Below are positions 46,301 through 63,095 of a DNA stretch of 64,000 nucleotides, one piece after another. Source of the stretch: Annona cherimola (Eukaryota; Streptophyta; Magnoliopsida; Magnoliales; Annonaceae); assembly GCA_030490835.1 (NCBI GenBank), contig CM059975.1:3933579-3997578 (forward strand), in the 5' to 3' direction. A model generated the notes under the pieces. It saw only the letters and a list, made by a program, of their open reading frames with translations, was not told where the DNA came from and ran no database searches. A program made the translations under genes and the position numbers. How positions within the stretch are numbered: the first letter of the stretch is position 1; each line of letters begins with the position of its first letter.

Positions 46301-47355
46301 TAGCTAATCTAATCCATATCAAAGAGTATGACGGAATGAGTGAATATTTTCAACCTCTATCGAAATGGAGCCTTAAAGTGAGAAATTATACATAAAATAG
46401 ACGGGAAGTAAGGGTAGGATTTGAGAATTTTTACATTTATTATAAAGAACATGCCACGTTAAGCTAACCCAACGTACCTGTCAACATTAGCAAATTTCTG
46501 GCCAGGTATTTCTCTTGCCTCGTCTTCTCTTATCCACCCAGCGTGAGTCAGTCGTATTAATTAAGTGCTTTCCAATTACTACTCTCATTGGTAGGCATGG
46601 AATTGTACCCAAGGGTGGAAATTAAGGTCTGTTGACAAGTGACTCACCCTCGATCTGCCTATCGTTGGCGGAGTAAAATCAAGATTTTTATTATTTGGCG
46701 TATACATGACTCCTGAGTGGTAACTTTTGACCTAAATTCAAAAATAAAATGAAGATGGGTCAACCATATCGGAAGAATTTCTATCACTTGTGCATATATT
46801 CGTTTATTGCAAATTATAAATATATGTTTAGATATTATTTTCATTTTCCTTTGAGATTCTCATATTATTTAACTATCTTCTAGGTTAATTTTAAAAATTA
46901 TGTCTTCTAATAATTAATATGTTCTTTGATATGAATGAGTACTTACACTAAATAAATATTTAAAAACTAACTAAATTCAGAATTAACCTAAATTGTCAAC
47001 TTATAATATTTTTATTGTGTTACGCAGCTTGAATGACCAAGCACCTCTTAAGGATGTGGACCTCCCACTTACGCTAGTCTACACGTACACACATCAACCC
47101 CTTAGTCATCCAAGTAGTAATGTCAACCTATCATATTATACCAAGTTGCAAATGAAATTTTAATTGAGGTATGTGTTATTAACTTTTTTAAAGATATTTT
47201 TTTAATGTTATCTATGTATAATAATTTTTGGATGTAGTTAAAGGTGTTTTACTTTCATTAATTAATAAAATGTTGAAGTACTTAACCTTTAAATTTAATG
47301 TAGACATGACTTTATATTTGATAAATGTATTATTTATTAACATTATCATACTTGA
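43314..47355. other. Long gene-poor stretch of decayed repeats
   Basis: No coding gene was recognised. Weak signals are a decayed palindromic segment near 44100-44200, a possible Tourist-type end (GGCTTTGTTTGGCT) near 45102, and a close direct repeat near 45210 and 45276 (AGTTTATTAATTTGA). None can be bounded. Confidence 0.4.
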
Positions 47356-47359
47356 ATTG

Positions 47360-47715
47360 CATTTTTAACTTGACCGATCACCCGAATACCAACTCTAAAT
47401 TTGCCCCACATCTGTTGAAAAAAAATGACGGTAGGGTCAATATCATGATTTCTAAAAATTAAAATTAGAGTTGGGCAAATCCTGATCATTATGACTAGCG
47501 GTATTAATGAATTATGTTAGACGGGTTGGAGCCTAATATTGATCATAACTAATTTTAAAAATTTCAACTTTAATATATTTGTTAACTTATTTAAAAAAAA
47601 ACATCAATCCTAATTCATTTAATTGACAAGTTGTTAACGAATTGTATATATATGTTGCAAATAAGTCAAAACCAAGCTAATTTAAAGTTGAATGAATGTT
47701 GTTTGTAATTGTCAA
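47360..47715. repeat. Decayed hAT fragments
   Basis: 47360-47475 resembles the right half of the hAT element at 11732-12240 (CGATCACCCGAATACC, AATTTGCCCC, GGTAGGGTCAA, GTTGGGCAAATCCTGA). 47500-47650 resembles the reverse complement of the GGGTT-rich element at 42674. The ends are lost. Confidence 0.45.
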
Positions 47716-47971
47716 GGTGAATTGATCTACATTGATGGGATACAAGACGTAGACAAAGTTTTATTGAGGGAAGGTTATATATTCGACACGCTACCATAAA
47801 GAAGGATGACTATTTGACAAGACAGAGAGAGAAAAACAATAATAGATATGGAAAGAGGAATGATAGGTGTAGAGGAAGAGATGGAGGGAGAGTGGAAACA
47901 GATAAAGAGATGGTTGATTGAGGGTAGAGAGAGAAAAAAAAATCTTTCTATTAGCACTCATAGGCTACAAC

Positions 47972-49019
47972 TAGGGGTGCAACTTGAGCTCATAAACTCA
48001 GGTTCGTCTCAACCATAACCCTAACCATGTTTCTAAAACCCCTAACCATGTTTCTAAAACCTCAACACTAATCTTAACCCTAACTCTATTTATAAACCTA
48101 AACCTTAACCCTATTTTTGAAATTCGGCTTCGGTTTGAGTTTCAGACTAAAATTCAGGTTGAAATTATTCTATATATTTGTTATCTATCTTATACTTATT
48201 CAACTTTAAATCTATCATTAAAAAATTAAAAATGATATTTTTCTATTTTTAAGCAAAAATTCAAAGAGTATTTAAGAATATAAAGAAGAAAAATCTCCTT
48301 TAAATATTCTCCTTTAAATATTCTCTTTATATTAAGTAGACTAACATTCATTTCTAAAAAAAAAAGAGTAGACTAGTAGTCTGTTTTAGAAAACGAAAAA
48401 GTATATTATTTTCTTATTATGTAATTTAGTATTAATATAATAAAGATATGCATAAACATTAATATTTAATTATAAGAAAAATCTTATAATGTCAATCATA
48501 ATAAAAAATATTCAACAATCATAGTATTAAGTCAAATAAGTTACAACAAATTTATTTCAAGTAAAATAAACATCTAACTACTAATATCATATTGAAATGA
48601 CCAAAGGATAACATCCTACATAAGTAGTTAAGCTAAAACACTAAATGAAACATCTCAAGTTCTAAAAATAATTTTTAATTTTTTTTTTGTTTCGAAACTA
48701 TCACTAAACAAAACTCTTTTTTCCTAAAAGAAAATATAAAAATATTATATTATATAATTGAACTTAAGGAAGAATAATATTTATATATGGTATAAAATAA
48801 ATAATATATATATATATGAGGAGAATGCAACTATATTTACATAGAGTATAAAATAAATATAAAATATATGTGTTACATATAATTCGGGTTCGGATTTAGC
48901 TCGACCCGAGTTCAAGTTCATTTTAATTTGGGTTTGGGTTGAACATAGAAAATCGGGCTCAAGTTTTAACACTGTTTCAATTTGGGTTCGGGTTGAGCCT
49001 GACCCAAGTTGCACCCCTA
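47972..49019. mobile_element. hAT-type non-autonomous element, 1.05 kb
   Basis: Ends are TAGGGGTGCAACTTGAG and CCCAAGTTGCACCCCTA (inverted). Flanking 8-mers GCTACAAC and GCTTCAGC agree at six of eight bases, suggesting an old 8-bp duplication. Sub-terminal GGTTCGGGTT/AACCC repeats occur at both ends, and the AT-rich interior has no transposase. It has the same terminal family as 40731-41474. Confidence 0.8.
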
Positions 49020-49129
49020 GCTTCAGCAGTAAAAACCGATGACAATATTGTAGCATAATAGCAAGGAAGACACTGTAGAATTGCAAATGATGGGAGGAAA
49101 ATAAAAAATCAAAATAGAAAAAAATAGAC

Positions 49130-49763
49130 TTAAGGTTCAAAAATTATACATACCTTTTTTTAATGGTTTGTAAATGTATTGACGGGTTAAATAAATTACT
49201 AAACGAATTAATGGGTTGTAAAATATTAATTTTAATCTATTTATTTATTTAAATGTTTAAACATGTTTGCAAATTATAAATAATTTATTGAAAATTTTTA
49301 ATATAAATACATTTATAGACTGGTTGGAAGTGCGGACTTATAAAATTGATCGTAACTATTAATACTCCTAATTATGACCGGCCTTGATTCCCGCGTCTAT
49401 ACCTCTCACACGCGGGACCTACTGTAACATCAAAGCCCGGGTGGGTCCCATGGCTCATCATCAGTCATCACATGCCACGCCCAAGCTCTGCAGTAGTAGT
49501 TCTTGGAGCTTAAAAGGGCTTAACCCCGCCCTCCCGTGCATGCGGCCCACCTGATCCTGACGTCTTCATCACGTCTACTTTGGGCTAAAGGCGATGGACG
49601 GTTCAGACCTACGCCAGCAAGGCAAAATGGTTCCAGTTCACGCCATTGACCAAAGCTTGGCTGCGGCTGATACACATTGAAAGCACGCAGTGAGGAGGCC
49701 GTCGTGGTAATAATTTTTTTTTTTTTTATAGGAGGGTCGGGACGAGCTCGGGAGGCAGGAGAG
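49130..49763. other. 5' flank of receptor kinase 2
   Basis: The first part (to about 49330) contains GGGTTAAATAAATT-type DNA similar to the arms of the 42674 element. From about 49380 the DNA becomes GC-rich and is the likely promoter and 5' UTR. No certain TATA box was seen. Confidence 0.4.
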
Positions 49764-54161
<4,398 letters not shown>

Positions 54162-55211
54162 CAATTAAAGTTGAGGCTATGACCGAGTTGCTGTTCTTTT
54201 CTTTTCCGGATGGTGCGTCTGCATGGCCTCCTAGTGTTCATGGTTTTGTTTTTTTTTTTAATTTTTAAAAGAAAAAAAATCAGTGCGAAAGTGGATCTGA
54301 TTGAGGTGGAAAGGTCCATTTCGGCTACTCATGTGAAGGCAATGCCGGCCATTGCTCGAGCCCATCCCAGACCGGCCCTTCTTTGCTTTGTGCGCTCGCC
54401 TCACGAGAGTGGCCTTGTGCCTGTCATGTAAAGAGTGAAAACATCGAATTCCATTTTGCTAACGGGATCACTACCTATATATAAAATCGTTATTTCTTGT
54501 TAGAAATCCATTGGACGTCTTAACGCACGAGAATCCTGAATGCGAGTTACGCATTGTGAAAACGCTTGGTGCAAATCTACGCCATATAGAGACCGGGAAT
54601 TGCTCAAGCTTTGGCACTATCAAGCTGTATAAATAATGGATATTATTTCATCAAAAAAAAATAATGGATATATTACAGGACTCTTACATATGTTTCTCAT
54701 TATCTTTTTAAAATTATTAAACTCTTCTGATTTATGACCCACTGCTAATTAATTACGCTGGGCTGCATTCAAACAAGCAGCTTTCACGGGGGCTTCACCT
54801 AGACCGGCCATGAATTTTTTTTTTATTTTAAAATAAGTAAATTTTTTGAATTTTTGTAAATAAACCGGGCACGAGTACATGCTGTCATGTACGTTGTGAA
54901 CCAGGGCATATTCGAGTAGTATTGCGTATGTGACCGTGAAATCCTAAAATCAAGTCAGAAGTGGAGCGCTGGCTCCCAGTAATGTAATAAAAAGAATTAT
55001 AAAAGTGTGCCAGAACGTTTCGATCAGGGAAAAAAAAAAAAAAAAAAGGTGTGCCAAAATGGGTAGCAATACTGGTGAAACTTACGGTGGCACGGGCTAC
55101 TCCACTCCTATATTTATTCACGAACACTTTTTTTCTGTTTATTACATAATATTAAGGAGACAACAAAGACATGGTGACTAAGATTTGAAAATCTAACCAC
55201 TGTATGCCCTT
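54162..55211. other. Intergenic between receptor kinase 2 and the BAHD pair
   Basis: Contains the 3' UTR of kinase 2, T- and A-rich runs and no recognised gene or bounded element. Confidence 0.4.
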
Positions 55212-56541
55212 GTCAAAAGCTTGGCAAATCAGTTTGAAATGGCCCACGGTGAGGCAAAAGAGAGATGGAGGCGTCTATTGCCCCTTCTTGCATGAGGGCA
55301 CAAATGTGAGGATGCCCTCTAAGGGAGAGAAGGGTGGTGTGAAATCGCAGGGCTTGCCAGTCCCAAAATCAAGCTCCTGAAAATGCAGCCTTAGCCAGCT
55401 ATCCACCTCCAGATCTGGAGAGAGGGAGGTTCCCACTTCCGGCGTAGGAGCAGTCATATAACTATTCCTTCTCTCTCCACCGCTAGCCTTGAAGCTCTGC
55501 TCCACGAAATCGATGAAAGATTTGAAGTAGGCATCGTCAAGCTGAGCAACGGCATCGCGGATTGCTTTCGCTGCTGATGTATAGCTTCCATTCACCAAAT
55601 TCCCCCACCCTCAGTTTTGGGTTTGCCCACAGCACCAAGTTCCTGAAATACTCCGTGGGCACGGTCGGCACAATTCGCGGCCGGCCTTTCACCGAGATTC
55701 TCACTCGGGTCGTCTCATCTTCCTGCAATCCGTGCGTCACCGTGATCTTCCTACACAGATGGACCAGGAGTCACTCGAAAGTGCTGTGTCGACGGCCTAG
55801 ATCGCCATGCGCGGCGTGGGCTTTGAGCTTAGTTAGAAAGTCGGCGGAGAAACGAACAACAAAGTTCTCTACCGGAGGAGGTAAGCAGCCGGAGTCGTCG
55901 GATGCGGTGGTGCTGCTGGCGCCCTTGCAAGGAATAGTTATCTCCTCGAATTCCTCCGCATGATGGTTGATCTTCTACTTGGGTGGATTTCCGGCCACTG
56001 TGATGGCCGGTCGGTCGTGGCAAGGAGGAAGTTCTAGTTCGAGGCCGCGAACCAGCCTTGACCATGCGAGGAAGAAGAGGCTCATGGAATGGCCGTCAGC
56101 AGTGCGGTGGTGAGAAGATGCTCCGATCACAAGGCCCCCACATAAGGAGCGATTGAACTGGATTTGCAGCAGCTCTTCCACGCCATGAACAGGTGGGTGC
56201 AGCTTGCTTAGTTCGGGTGAAGGATCCAGCGGCAACCTCTCCGCCAGTGTGGCGTCGACGTGGGCCTCCACCAAACGAATACCAGCGTCGTTGAGGACAA
56301 TGCAAGGGAAGTCTTCCTCGTCGGGAGATATTCTCCCGGCGAGATGGGGGAAGTGGGCGAGGACTCTGGCGAGGCCGTCTTTCAGCTGGGAGTTTGATGG
56401 CGCGGGTGGTCGGAAGGCGAATAGAACGGGGAAATGGACGCCGATGACGAGCTGGTCGAAGGCGGTGAGAGGGATGAGCGCATTGGAGGGAGAAGAAGGG
56501 AAAGGCTTCAAGGTGTTTGTGCTGAGTACTTGCACGGCCAT
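55212..56541 (-). pseudogene. BAHD acyltransferase pseudogene 1 (agmatine-coumaroyltransferase-like)
   Basis: A single-exon frame on the minus strand starts at 56541 (MAVQVLSTNTLKPF) and runs to an in-frame TAG at 55975-55977. Homology continues in the same frame to a TGA inside STFE*LLVHL, where a Cys codon is expected. After a frame change near 55605 it continues as NGSYTSAAKAIRDAVAQLD to the C-terminal region. The HXXXD catalytic motif (HHRTADG) is present near 56093-56112. The second family motif, DFGWG, reads DFGTG. The C-terminal end (HFKLICQAFD-like) is out of frame near 55212-55245. BAHD enzymes move acyl groups from CoA to amines or alcohols in the cytosol. The ACT-like assignment rests on PLTAFD and the PPAPSNSQLKDGLARVLAHF block. 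Confidence 0.85.
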
Positions 56542-57058
56542 AGCTTGCCGATAGGGAGCTGCTACGTTGTCTTCAACAACTCAAGAGAGCTGTGGGTTTT
56601 ATACTTTCACGTATGTGTTATCCGTTGAAAGACACGCTAGGCATGCAGCATCTTTTTACCCAAGTTGAGGGTAGAGGCGAGAGTGAAATATTGCCAGATG
56701 CTTTTACCAAGTGAGGGAATGCAAAAGATCTGCAGTCTGGAGTCCACGGTTATTTTCATGGTCAGAAGGAAAGGGTAGTTGAAAGCCAAGCATATATAGG
56801 CGAACTTCTTTCAATTTACAAGAAAATCAGGGTTTGGCAAAACCAATTTAAGCACGCAGGGTTATATATGTATGTAAAATAGTTATTGCAGTTTGATCGC
56901 ATCATAATCATAATATAGTCCACTATAAATTGGGGCGCAGTTAATTTCCGTTATCCCCAATCAACTATGATATTCAAATCTAATTCATCAATTGTATTTA
57001 TTAAATTTCGGCGTTATACCAATTTTCATCCATAAGATATATGCATGACCACTACTTA
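56542..57058. other. Shared upstream region of the BAHD pair, part 1
   Basis: Non-coding DNA upstream of pseudogene 1. No promoter element was identified with confidence. Confidence 0.35.
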
Positions 57059-57323
57059 GGTGATGTTTGGCAATAGCTATCGCGGGAATTCACGGGATGG
57101 TATGAGATTATGTTTTTCAAGAGCAATCATTTATTAAATAATAACTATATTTTTTCATTTTTATTCTTTTATTTAAATCATTTTTCCTATCGATTACCCT
57201 TCATTATACATATTTATTCTAACTTTACTTTTATCTTTTATCATTTCCTATCAATTACACAACTCTCAAAATATTTTCTTTTTTTATTTCTACCAAATCT
57301 AACAATTTTTTACAAACATCACC
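57059..57323. mobile_element. MITE with GGTGATGTTTGG termini
   Basis: Inverted ends GGTGATGTTTGG and CAAACATCACC bound 265 bp of AT-rich DNA. The interior (ATCATTTCCTATCAATTACACAAC) looks like a diverged, reversed Tourist-like interior. The flanks are TTA and TAA, so a clean duplication is not shown. Confidence 0.65.
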
Positions 57324-58330
57324 TAAATGATAAAGTGGTTGAATTGAGTGTGTAAGGGTATGTGGAGGTGAGAGCTACATGATTCGAAGTTAGGAGATGT
57401 AATTGCCTTTGCCCTTCCTTGAAGACATACTTCATTAGTCAATCCCATCATCCAATGAAATAGCATAATAAAAAAATATGTGTATAACTCAATTTAAAAA
57501 TGATATATAATTAATTTATTAAATAGTTTGATTTAAATATTAATTTTAAAACCACATTTTTAGCGTTTAATCATCTGAAACATAATTTTATGTTGATAAA
57601 TGATTATTACTATAGTCTAATACATGTAAGCTTCATTTTACAACAAACATAAATATGTTACATAAATTTAAATATTTTCATAATTTACATATAAATATAT
57701 ATTTTTATACAAATGTAGCCTATGAAAATTTTTATTAGGACGAAACTTTGTCTTTTTGCTAAATAATGTACGCTAAATCTAATAGATAAAGTGGATTTCT
57801 ATCAATCGTTAAGGCGAAAAATAGTTGAAATTATATTTAACTATTTCTGTATAACCTAATCACATAAAAGGAGATATATAATCAAAGAAGAACTCAACAT
57901 TCATGAAGTTTCTCAAATACCATGGCTTATTATAGATGGAAAATAACCAATTTAACCTTAGAGCTCATTTTAATTTTTATGAATATTCAAAGAAAAATGG
58001 AGTTTCCCAAATGCTGTCTCTTGTTATAGATGGAAAATAACTACTTTAACATCCATTTATCTTATAGCGGGGATTAGAGCACATTATTGTTTATGAATAC
58101 ACAAAGAAAAACCCAACGTTTATGAGGTTTCTCAGATACCACGTTTTGTTATAAACGCACAGTAATTTATTTAACATCCTCTTTTTTTGGAAGTAATTTA
58201 ACATCCTTTTTTAATAATTATGTAAACACCCAATCCAACGATATATACTTCATCGTCCTCCAAAACATGTGAGTTGGAGCCAATTACCCAATGACCACCA
58301 TTATAGAAAAGCAAGGATAGCCAACGCTAA
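57324..58330. other. Shared upstream region of the BAHD pair, part 2
   Basis: AT-rich. A motif (AGAAAAA.CCCAACGTT.ATGA.GTTTCTC, around 57885-57920, 57990-58020 and 58100-58140) recurs in degenerate form about every 110 bp, so the stretch is probably an old tandem duplication. No gene was recognised. Confidence 0.4.
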
Positions 58331-59656
58331 ATGGTTGTTGAAAAACTCAGCACTAGCATCTTGAAACCTTCTCCAGCTTCCTCACCATCCAATGCGCTCA
58401 TGATCCCTCTCACCGTCGTCTTCGACGAAGCTGCCATCGATACTCATTTCCCCATCGTCCTTGCCTTCCAACCACCCACGCTCTCAAATTACGAGATGAA
58501 AGATGGGCCCTCAAGAGCTCTTACCTTGTTCCCTCACCTCGCCGGGAGATTATCACTCAACAAGCAATGGATCTAGCATTCTTAGATCAACGGTGCGGGA
58601 ATCCGTTTGATTGAAGGCTACATAAAAAAGACAGTGGCCGAGACAGTGACACTTGATCCGTCAAAAACCGAGGTAGCCGAATTTTTTCCATGGCCACCAA
58701 TCGATGATGTTGTGGTCGAAGAATGCTACAAGTCCAGCTAAACCGTTTCTCGTGTGGGGGACTCATGATAGGAGCAACTATTCATCATCGAGTCGCCGAC
58801 GGCCAAGCCATGTGCTAGTTCTTAATGACATGGTCCAAGCTGGTTGGGGACCTCGACATCGGCCCACTTCCATATCATAATCGAGCAGTCATCTCAATGC
58901 CAAGAGATCCACCCAGATGAGAATTGCACCATCAGTAGGTGGAATTTGGAGAAACCACTAGTCCTATCGAAAGTCCCACATCCTTCAAGACTTCATCTGT
59001 TCGATTCTCCCCCGATTTCATAATCAAACTCAAAACCCTTGTCATCAAAACTAGTACTAATGATGTTGTTGATATCCAATACGTCACCTTCGAGTGTCTC
59101 TTGGCGCATCTGTGGAAGAAAATCACAATGGCCCATGGATTGCTTGAGGACGACACAACTCATGTGAGGATTACAGTGAACGGCCGACCACGACTGAAGC
59201 CTGCCGTGCCGGAGGAATATTTCGGGAATTTGGTGTTGTGGGCATACCCAAAATTGAGGGTGGGGGATTTGTTGATTGGAAGCTATGCGTTTGTGAGGAA
59301 ATCGATTCATGATGCTTTGGTACAGATGGACGGTGCGTATTTTAGATTGTTCATCGATTTTGGGGAGCTTTGGGAGGCAGGAAGAGGGGAGGGAGAGATG
59401 GTTGTGTCTGCCAAGCTGTCGGAAGGGAGAAGCTCTCTGTCCGGGCATGGAGGTGGACAGCTGGTCGAGGTTTCAGTTTCATGAAATTGATTTTAGTACT
59501 GATGGGCCTCGTTATGTAATACCTCCCTACTTGCCCTTGGATGGGTTGCCGATACAGCTACCTTCATGCAAAGTTAAAGCCGGACTACATGCCTTCGTGT
59601 CTCTCTGTCCAGAGCACTTGGATCATTTCAAACAGATTTGCCGGTGCTTGGACTAA
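58331..59656 (+). pseudogene. BAHD acyltransferase pseudogene 2
   Basis: It starts with MVVEKLSTSILKPSP at 58331 and can be followed to a normal BAHD end (HAFVSLCPEHLDHFKQIC, stop 59654-59656), so it is full length but broken. Lesions are a stop at 58574-58576, a frame change near 58720, stops near 58816, 58918 and 58937, and a frame change near 59430. HXXXD is intact (HHRVADG, motif codons 58786-58800), but DFGWG has become DFSTD. The longest clean part is 58939-59420. It is clearly paralogous to pseudogene 1 and lies in the opposite orientation, head to head, about 1.8 kb away. It has more lesions than its partner. Confidence 0.87.
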
Positions 59657-60324
59657 CAGGGGATCAAGCCCAACGAATGTCCATTTGGTGCTCCTGTGTG
59701 ATGAGAGGTACTTAATGGTAAGATTTCACCGTGTAGTACCCCTCTCGAATGCTATAATGGGCTAGGATTTCTTTCTAGCCTTGTAAAATCTAGGCTTGAT
59801 CATATGGGTTGAAACCTGCAATTCTTATCAAGTAGGAGAGTGGTCAGTAAGCATATTTTGAAAGAGTGAATATTGGCAGAAAGGGGACATGGATTCGGAT
59901 TTTGAGCTTTAAATGTCTGGGCCAGCAGCGTGTACTTTGAAACCCTCTTATGCAATAAAACATGTCAGTAACTATTCTTGAATCATCAAGATGCAAGTGT
60001 TTTACCCATGGACAAGTCTGAATCTGCATCGTATGTTCTGGAATCATACATCTGTCTGGACCAACAGCATAGGTTCTGTAATCATACATATGCCTAGACC
60101 GGCAACATATGTTCTAGAATCCTGCATTGTTATATGATAAAATCTGTCGGTAACATGCTCTTTAAATCATGTCAAAATGCAGGTGTTTTACCCATAAATT
60201 CTCTATCATAATGGTTGTCCATCTTGTTGGGAGTAGCTAGACAGCGGGGACGAGATCAACTGCAACTTTAGGACACTAAAAACGTTAGTAACAGATCCAA
60301 CGAATTGTAGCATATATGCACATC
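59657..60324. repeat. Degenerate direct repeats downstream of BAHD pseudogene 2
   Basis: Similar units occur at about 59915-60010 and 60085-60195: both contain AAAACATGTCAGTAAC or AAAATCTGTCGGTAAC, then AATCAT..AA(G/A)ATGCA(A/G)GTGTTTTACCCAT. A shorter ACC(A/G)(A/G)CA..ATGTTCT unit repeats between them. No gene was recognised. Confidence 0.55.
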
Positions 60325-61306
60325 TGTAATGACTAAGACACTTGCAAAACTGGATGGAGTCACCACTGATCATTAAGGGAAGATCAGATCCCATTTTATT
60401 GCATAAAAACACAAATCTTACAAAGTATGAGTTCCGGTCTTTCGATCAAATAGGTACTGCAACAATCTGTTTAATCCAAAGTAGCTACATGGACATGAGA
60501 ATGGAAATAAAAAAAAAAAAAATCTGTTTACAGAGTTGTAGAGCTGGAAAGGGGGCTGAAAGAGGAAGACTAGAAGGTTGGAAATGAAGAGAGGAAGATA
60601 GCAAAACTTAATTCTGCATTATCTCCTCCTCCTCCTAAGATGCCTTCCCTTTGTGTGCCTTCTAGCTGCTGGAAAGGTTCTCTATTTATAGAGAAGTTGG
60701 GCTGCTGCTGGAGCATGTGAAGCTCTCTACATGCTTTGGGTAATAGCATGCTGCTGTTGGTCATGAACTGCTGGGTAAAACGTGTTTTGCCACATTTTTG
60801 CTGTGCTTGAGAAGAACCGTTGCTGGGCTGGAGCTTGGAGTGAGTTGTGGACGCTTCTAGTGGGCTACATCTACTTCTGCCAGGCTGCTGCTGGGCTGAG
60901 CTAATTTGGTGGGCTACTGGAGCTTTGCTCCCCTCGCCGTTCTGTTAGAGTTGACTCCTTTAGGTCGGAACTAGATGAGCACGTTAATGGACTGTTGGAG
61001 CTTTGCTCCTTGGGTTGTGCTGTTGAGCTTGGCTCCTATGGGTTGAGCCTGTTTTCTGGTGGGTTATTGAAGCTTTGCTTCTATGAGCTACTATGAGGAG
61101 CCCGTATGGACTAGTAGGCCTAGTTTCTTTGGCCTGCTTGAACTTGTTCTTTGTATGTTGTTGGTTAAGAGCCCATTGGTAGTTGGCTTGGTGGACCTCT
61201 TTTTACTTATGGTGGCTGGACTTGCATTTTGGTCTACACATATTTTTCTTTATTTTCATATGTATGTAATATTTATTTATTTGGTCCCGAGGTAAGGGTG
61301 TCTACA
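60325..61306 (-). mobile_element. LTR-like segment (probable reverse-strand LTR)
   Basis: Bounded by TGTAATGACT on the left and GGGTGTCTACA on the right. On the minus strand it starts TGTAGACACCCTTACC, a common LTR start, has CTATAAATAGAG near 60685 as a TATA box, and ends near GGTGACTCCATCCAG then CATTACA. The bases flanking the ends (ACATC and CACTG) do not match, so the exact limits or its solo status are unproven. The middle is a GCTGCTGG- and GGAGCTTTGCTCC-rich degenerate repeat. Confidence 0.45.
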
Positions 61307-62539
61307 CACTGAAATAACATCATTGTGAAGTCAATCCATGCAAAAACAGTCGTATATTTGTGTCTGTTACATATTTGCTAATTCTAAAAAAAAGAGAAAT
61401 ATTCGGGTTCAGCGCTGTTGAAATGGGCCCCACATGATAATCAAATTATAATCTACTCCACCAATTGTATTTAAAATCATGTATTCTATTATCATACCAA
61501 TTTTTATCCCAATCGGATATGTGTATGGACTCTATCTGAAAATGGTATAAAGTTAATGTAATAAAATAGTTTAATGTAAATAACAACTTTAAAGTGGTTT
61601 TTTCAACATGTAAATCATTTGTTATAAAATTTATATATGGATAAATGATTGTATAAAATTTCATTGCATTTTAATATGTGTGGGGGCCATTTCTGGGCAA
61701 ATATATCTCTGTTCCAGTGCAGTTGCGCTGCACCGGAATAACCTTCCTAAATAAAATTGAGCACATATATACATCAATTAACATCAAATAGTTATTTAAT
61801 TACAAATTCGTGGCAGCGTAAGAGTGGTTGCATAGGGCTAAATGCAACCAATTTTCATCTTACTTATAACCAAATCTCACATCATAACTTGTAGCCGTTC
61901 TTATTTAGGTACAAACAATGATGGCTATTTGGCTAAAAATTATATAGAAATTTGGCCGCAAAAAGGTATCTCATGCTGATACGCCGTCTCGGATATGCTC
62001 ATTTAATAATTGACATTTGGGAGGATGAACCAAAGTGTGGCCATCTCAATAGATTTAGTTGCATTTCGAAGATAAAACTTAATTTGATCTAAACCGTCCA
62101 TTTGTGCTATTTTCTTGAGAAACCATTAAGTCCATACCTATAATATTTTTAATGAAATTTTTATGTAAATAGTTTGAGTGGAGGATATCTATAGATGATG
62201 ATGATGATTTCAACATTTATCTCGCTTCATATGATTGATTTAGTTGAAATTATTCGCTACCAATCTTTTTAATTATAATTTTTTGAAAATATTTTTAATT
62301 ACAATTTTTATATAAGGGCTTCGCTTTTAGGTTACATATAATTGATTTCATGTAACTTTTTTCATTTTTGATATGTTAATTCTTGGCAGAAAATTTATTT
62401 CATTCATTATATTTAACTTTATTTTTGTTTAGTTAAGAAATCAAGTTTCACTCTAATAAAAAATATGGATGAACCGCATTTGTTGAAAAATATATATTTA
62501 GGTGTAAATTATGAAAATGCTTAAATTATTTATGTAAGT
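61307..62539. other. Intergenic, no gene recognised
   Basis: AT-rich. It contains a short GAT run near 62193-62206 and sequence near 61805-61975 weakly like 45450-45550. No bounded element was seen. Confidence 0.35.
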
Positions 62540-62980
62540 ATTAAAATATAGGATTTTATTGAAGTATATTCACTACATTTTTGAAATTCTAGATATACTC
62601 ACTACTTTTATAGTTAATCTCAAAAAAATACTCATCCCGTTAAAAATCATTAGTCAACTTTTTATAAATGCCCAAAATACCTCTATTATAAAATAATAAA
62701 AAAGGAAATAAAATAGAAAAAAATAAAATTCGGGCTCTCCAAATTTAAAGCTTATGTGAAATTAAGGCATTGGTGAAGCACGATGTTCAAATTTTCAATT
62801 ATATCAAAAAATTGGATGGGCATATAAGTGATTTCACATATTAACTAACAATGCTAACTCATGAATTGAGTATTTTTAGGATTAACTAAAAATGTAGTCG
62901 ATATATATGAAATTTTGGAAACACAGTAGATATATTTTGAATTAGGGTTAAAGTAAAGAGTATATTTGGAAACAACCATA
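62540..62980. mobile_element. Long foldback (palindromic) MITE, third type
   Basis: The left arm (ATATACTCACTACTTTTATAG, TTAATCTCAAAAAAATACTCA) is mirrored by the right arm (TGAGTATTTTTAGGATTAAC, TAAAAATGTAGTCGATATAT). The centre, near 62740, is A-rich. The arms have diverged from each other and the ends are approximate. Confidence 0.6.
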
Positions 62981-63095
62981 AAATATAATAATACTTTATC
63001 GAATCATTTATCTATATAATGATAATATTTTAAACGGTTTAGATATTAAGAATATAACTTTCCAATTGATATTTTTATGTGAATGGAGACAATTT

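Noticed and set aside
49677..49763. Upstream in-frame ATG of receptor kinase 2
   Set aside because: It would add a valine/phenylalanine-rich extension before a normal signal peptide; the ATG at 49764 matches the paralogue better.
61083..61295. 70-codon hydrophobic open frame
   Set aside because: Lies in the LTR-like segment; leucine and phenylalanine content comes from T-rich sequence.
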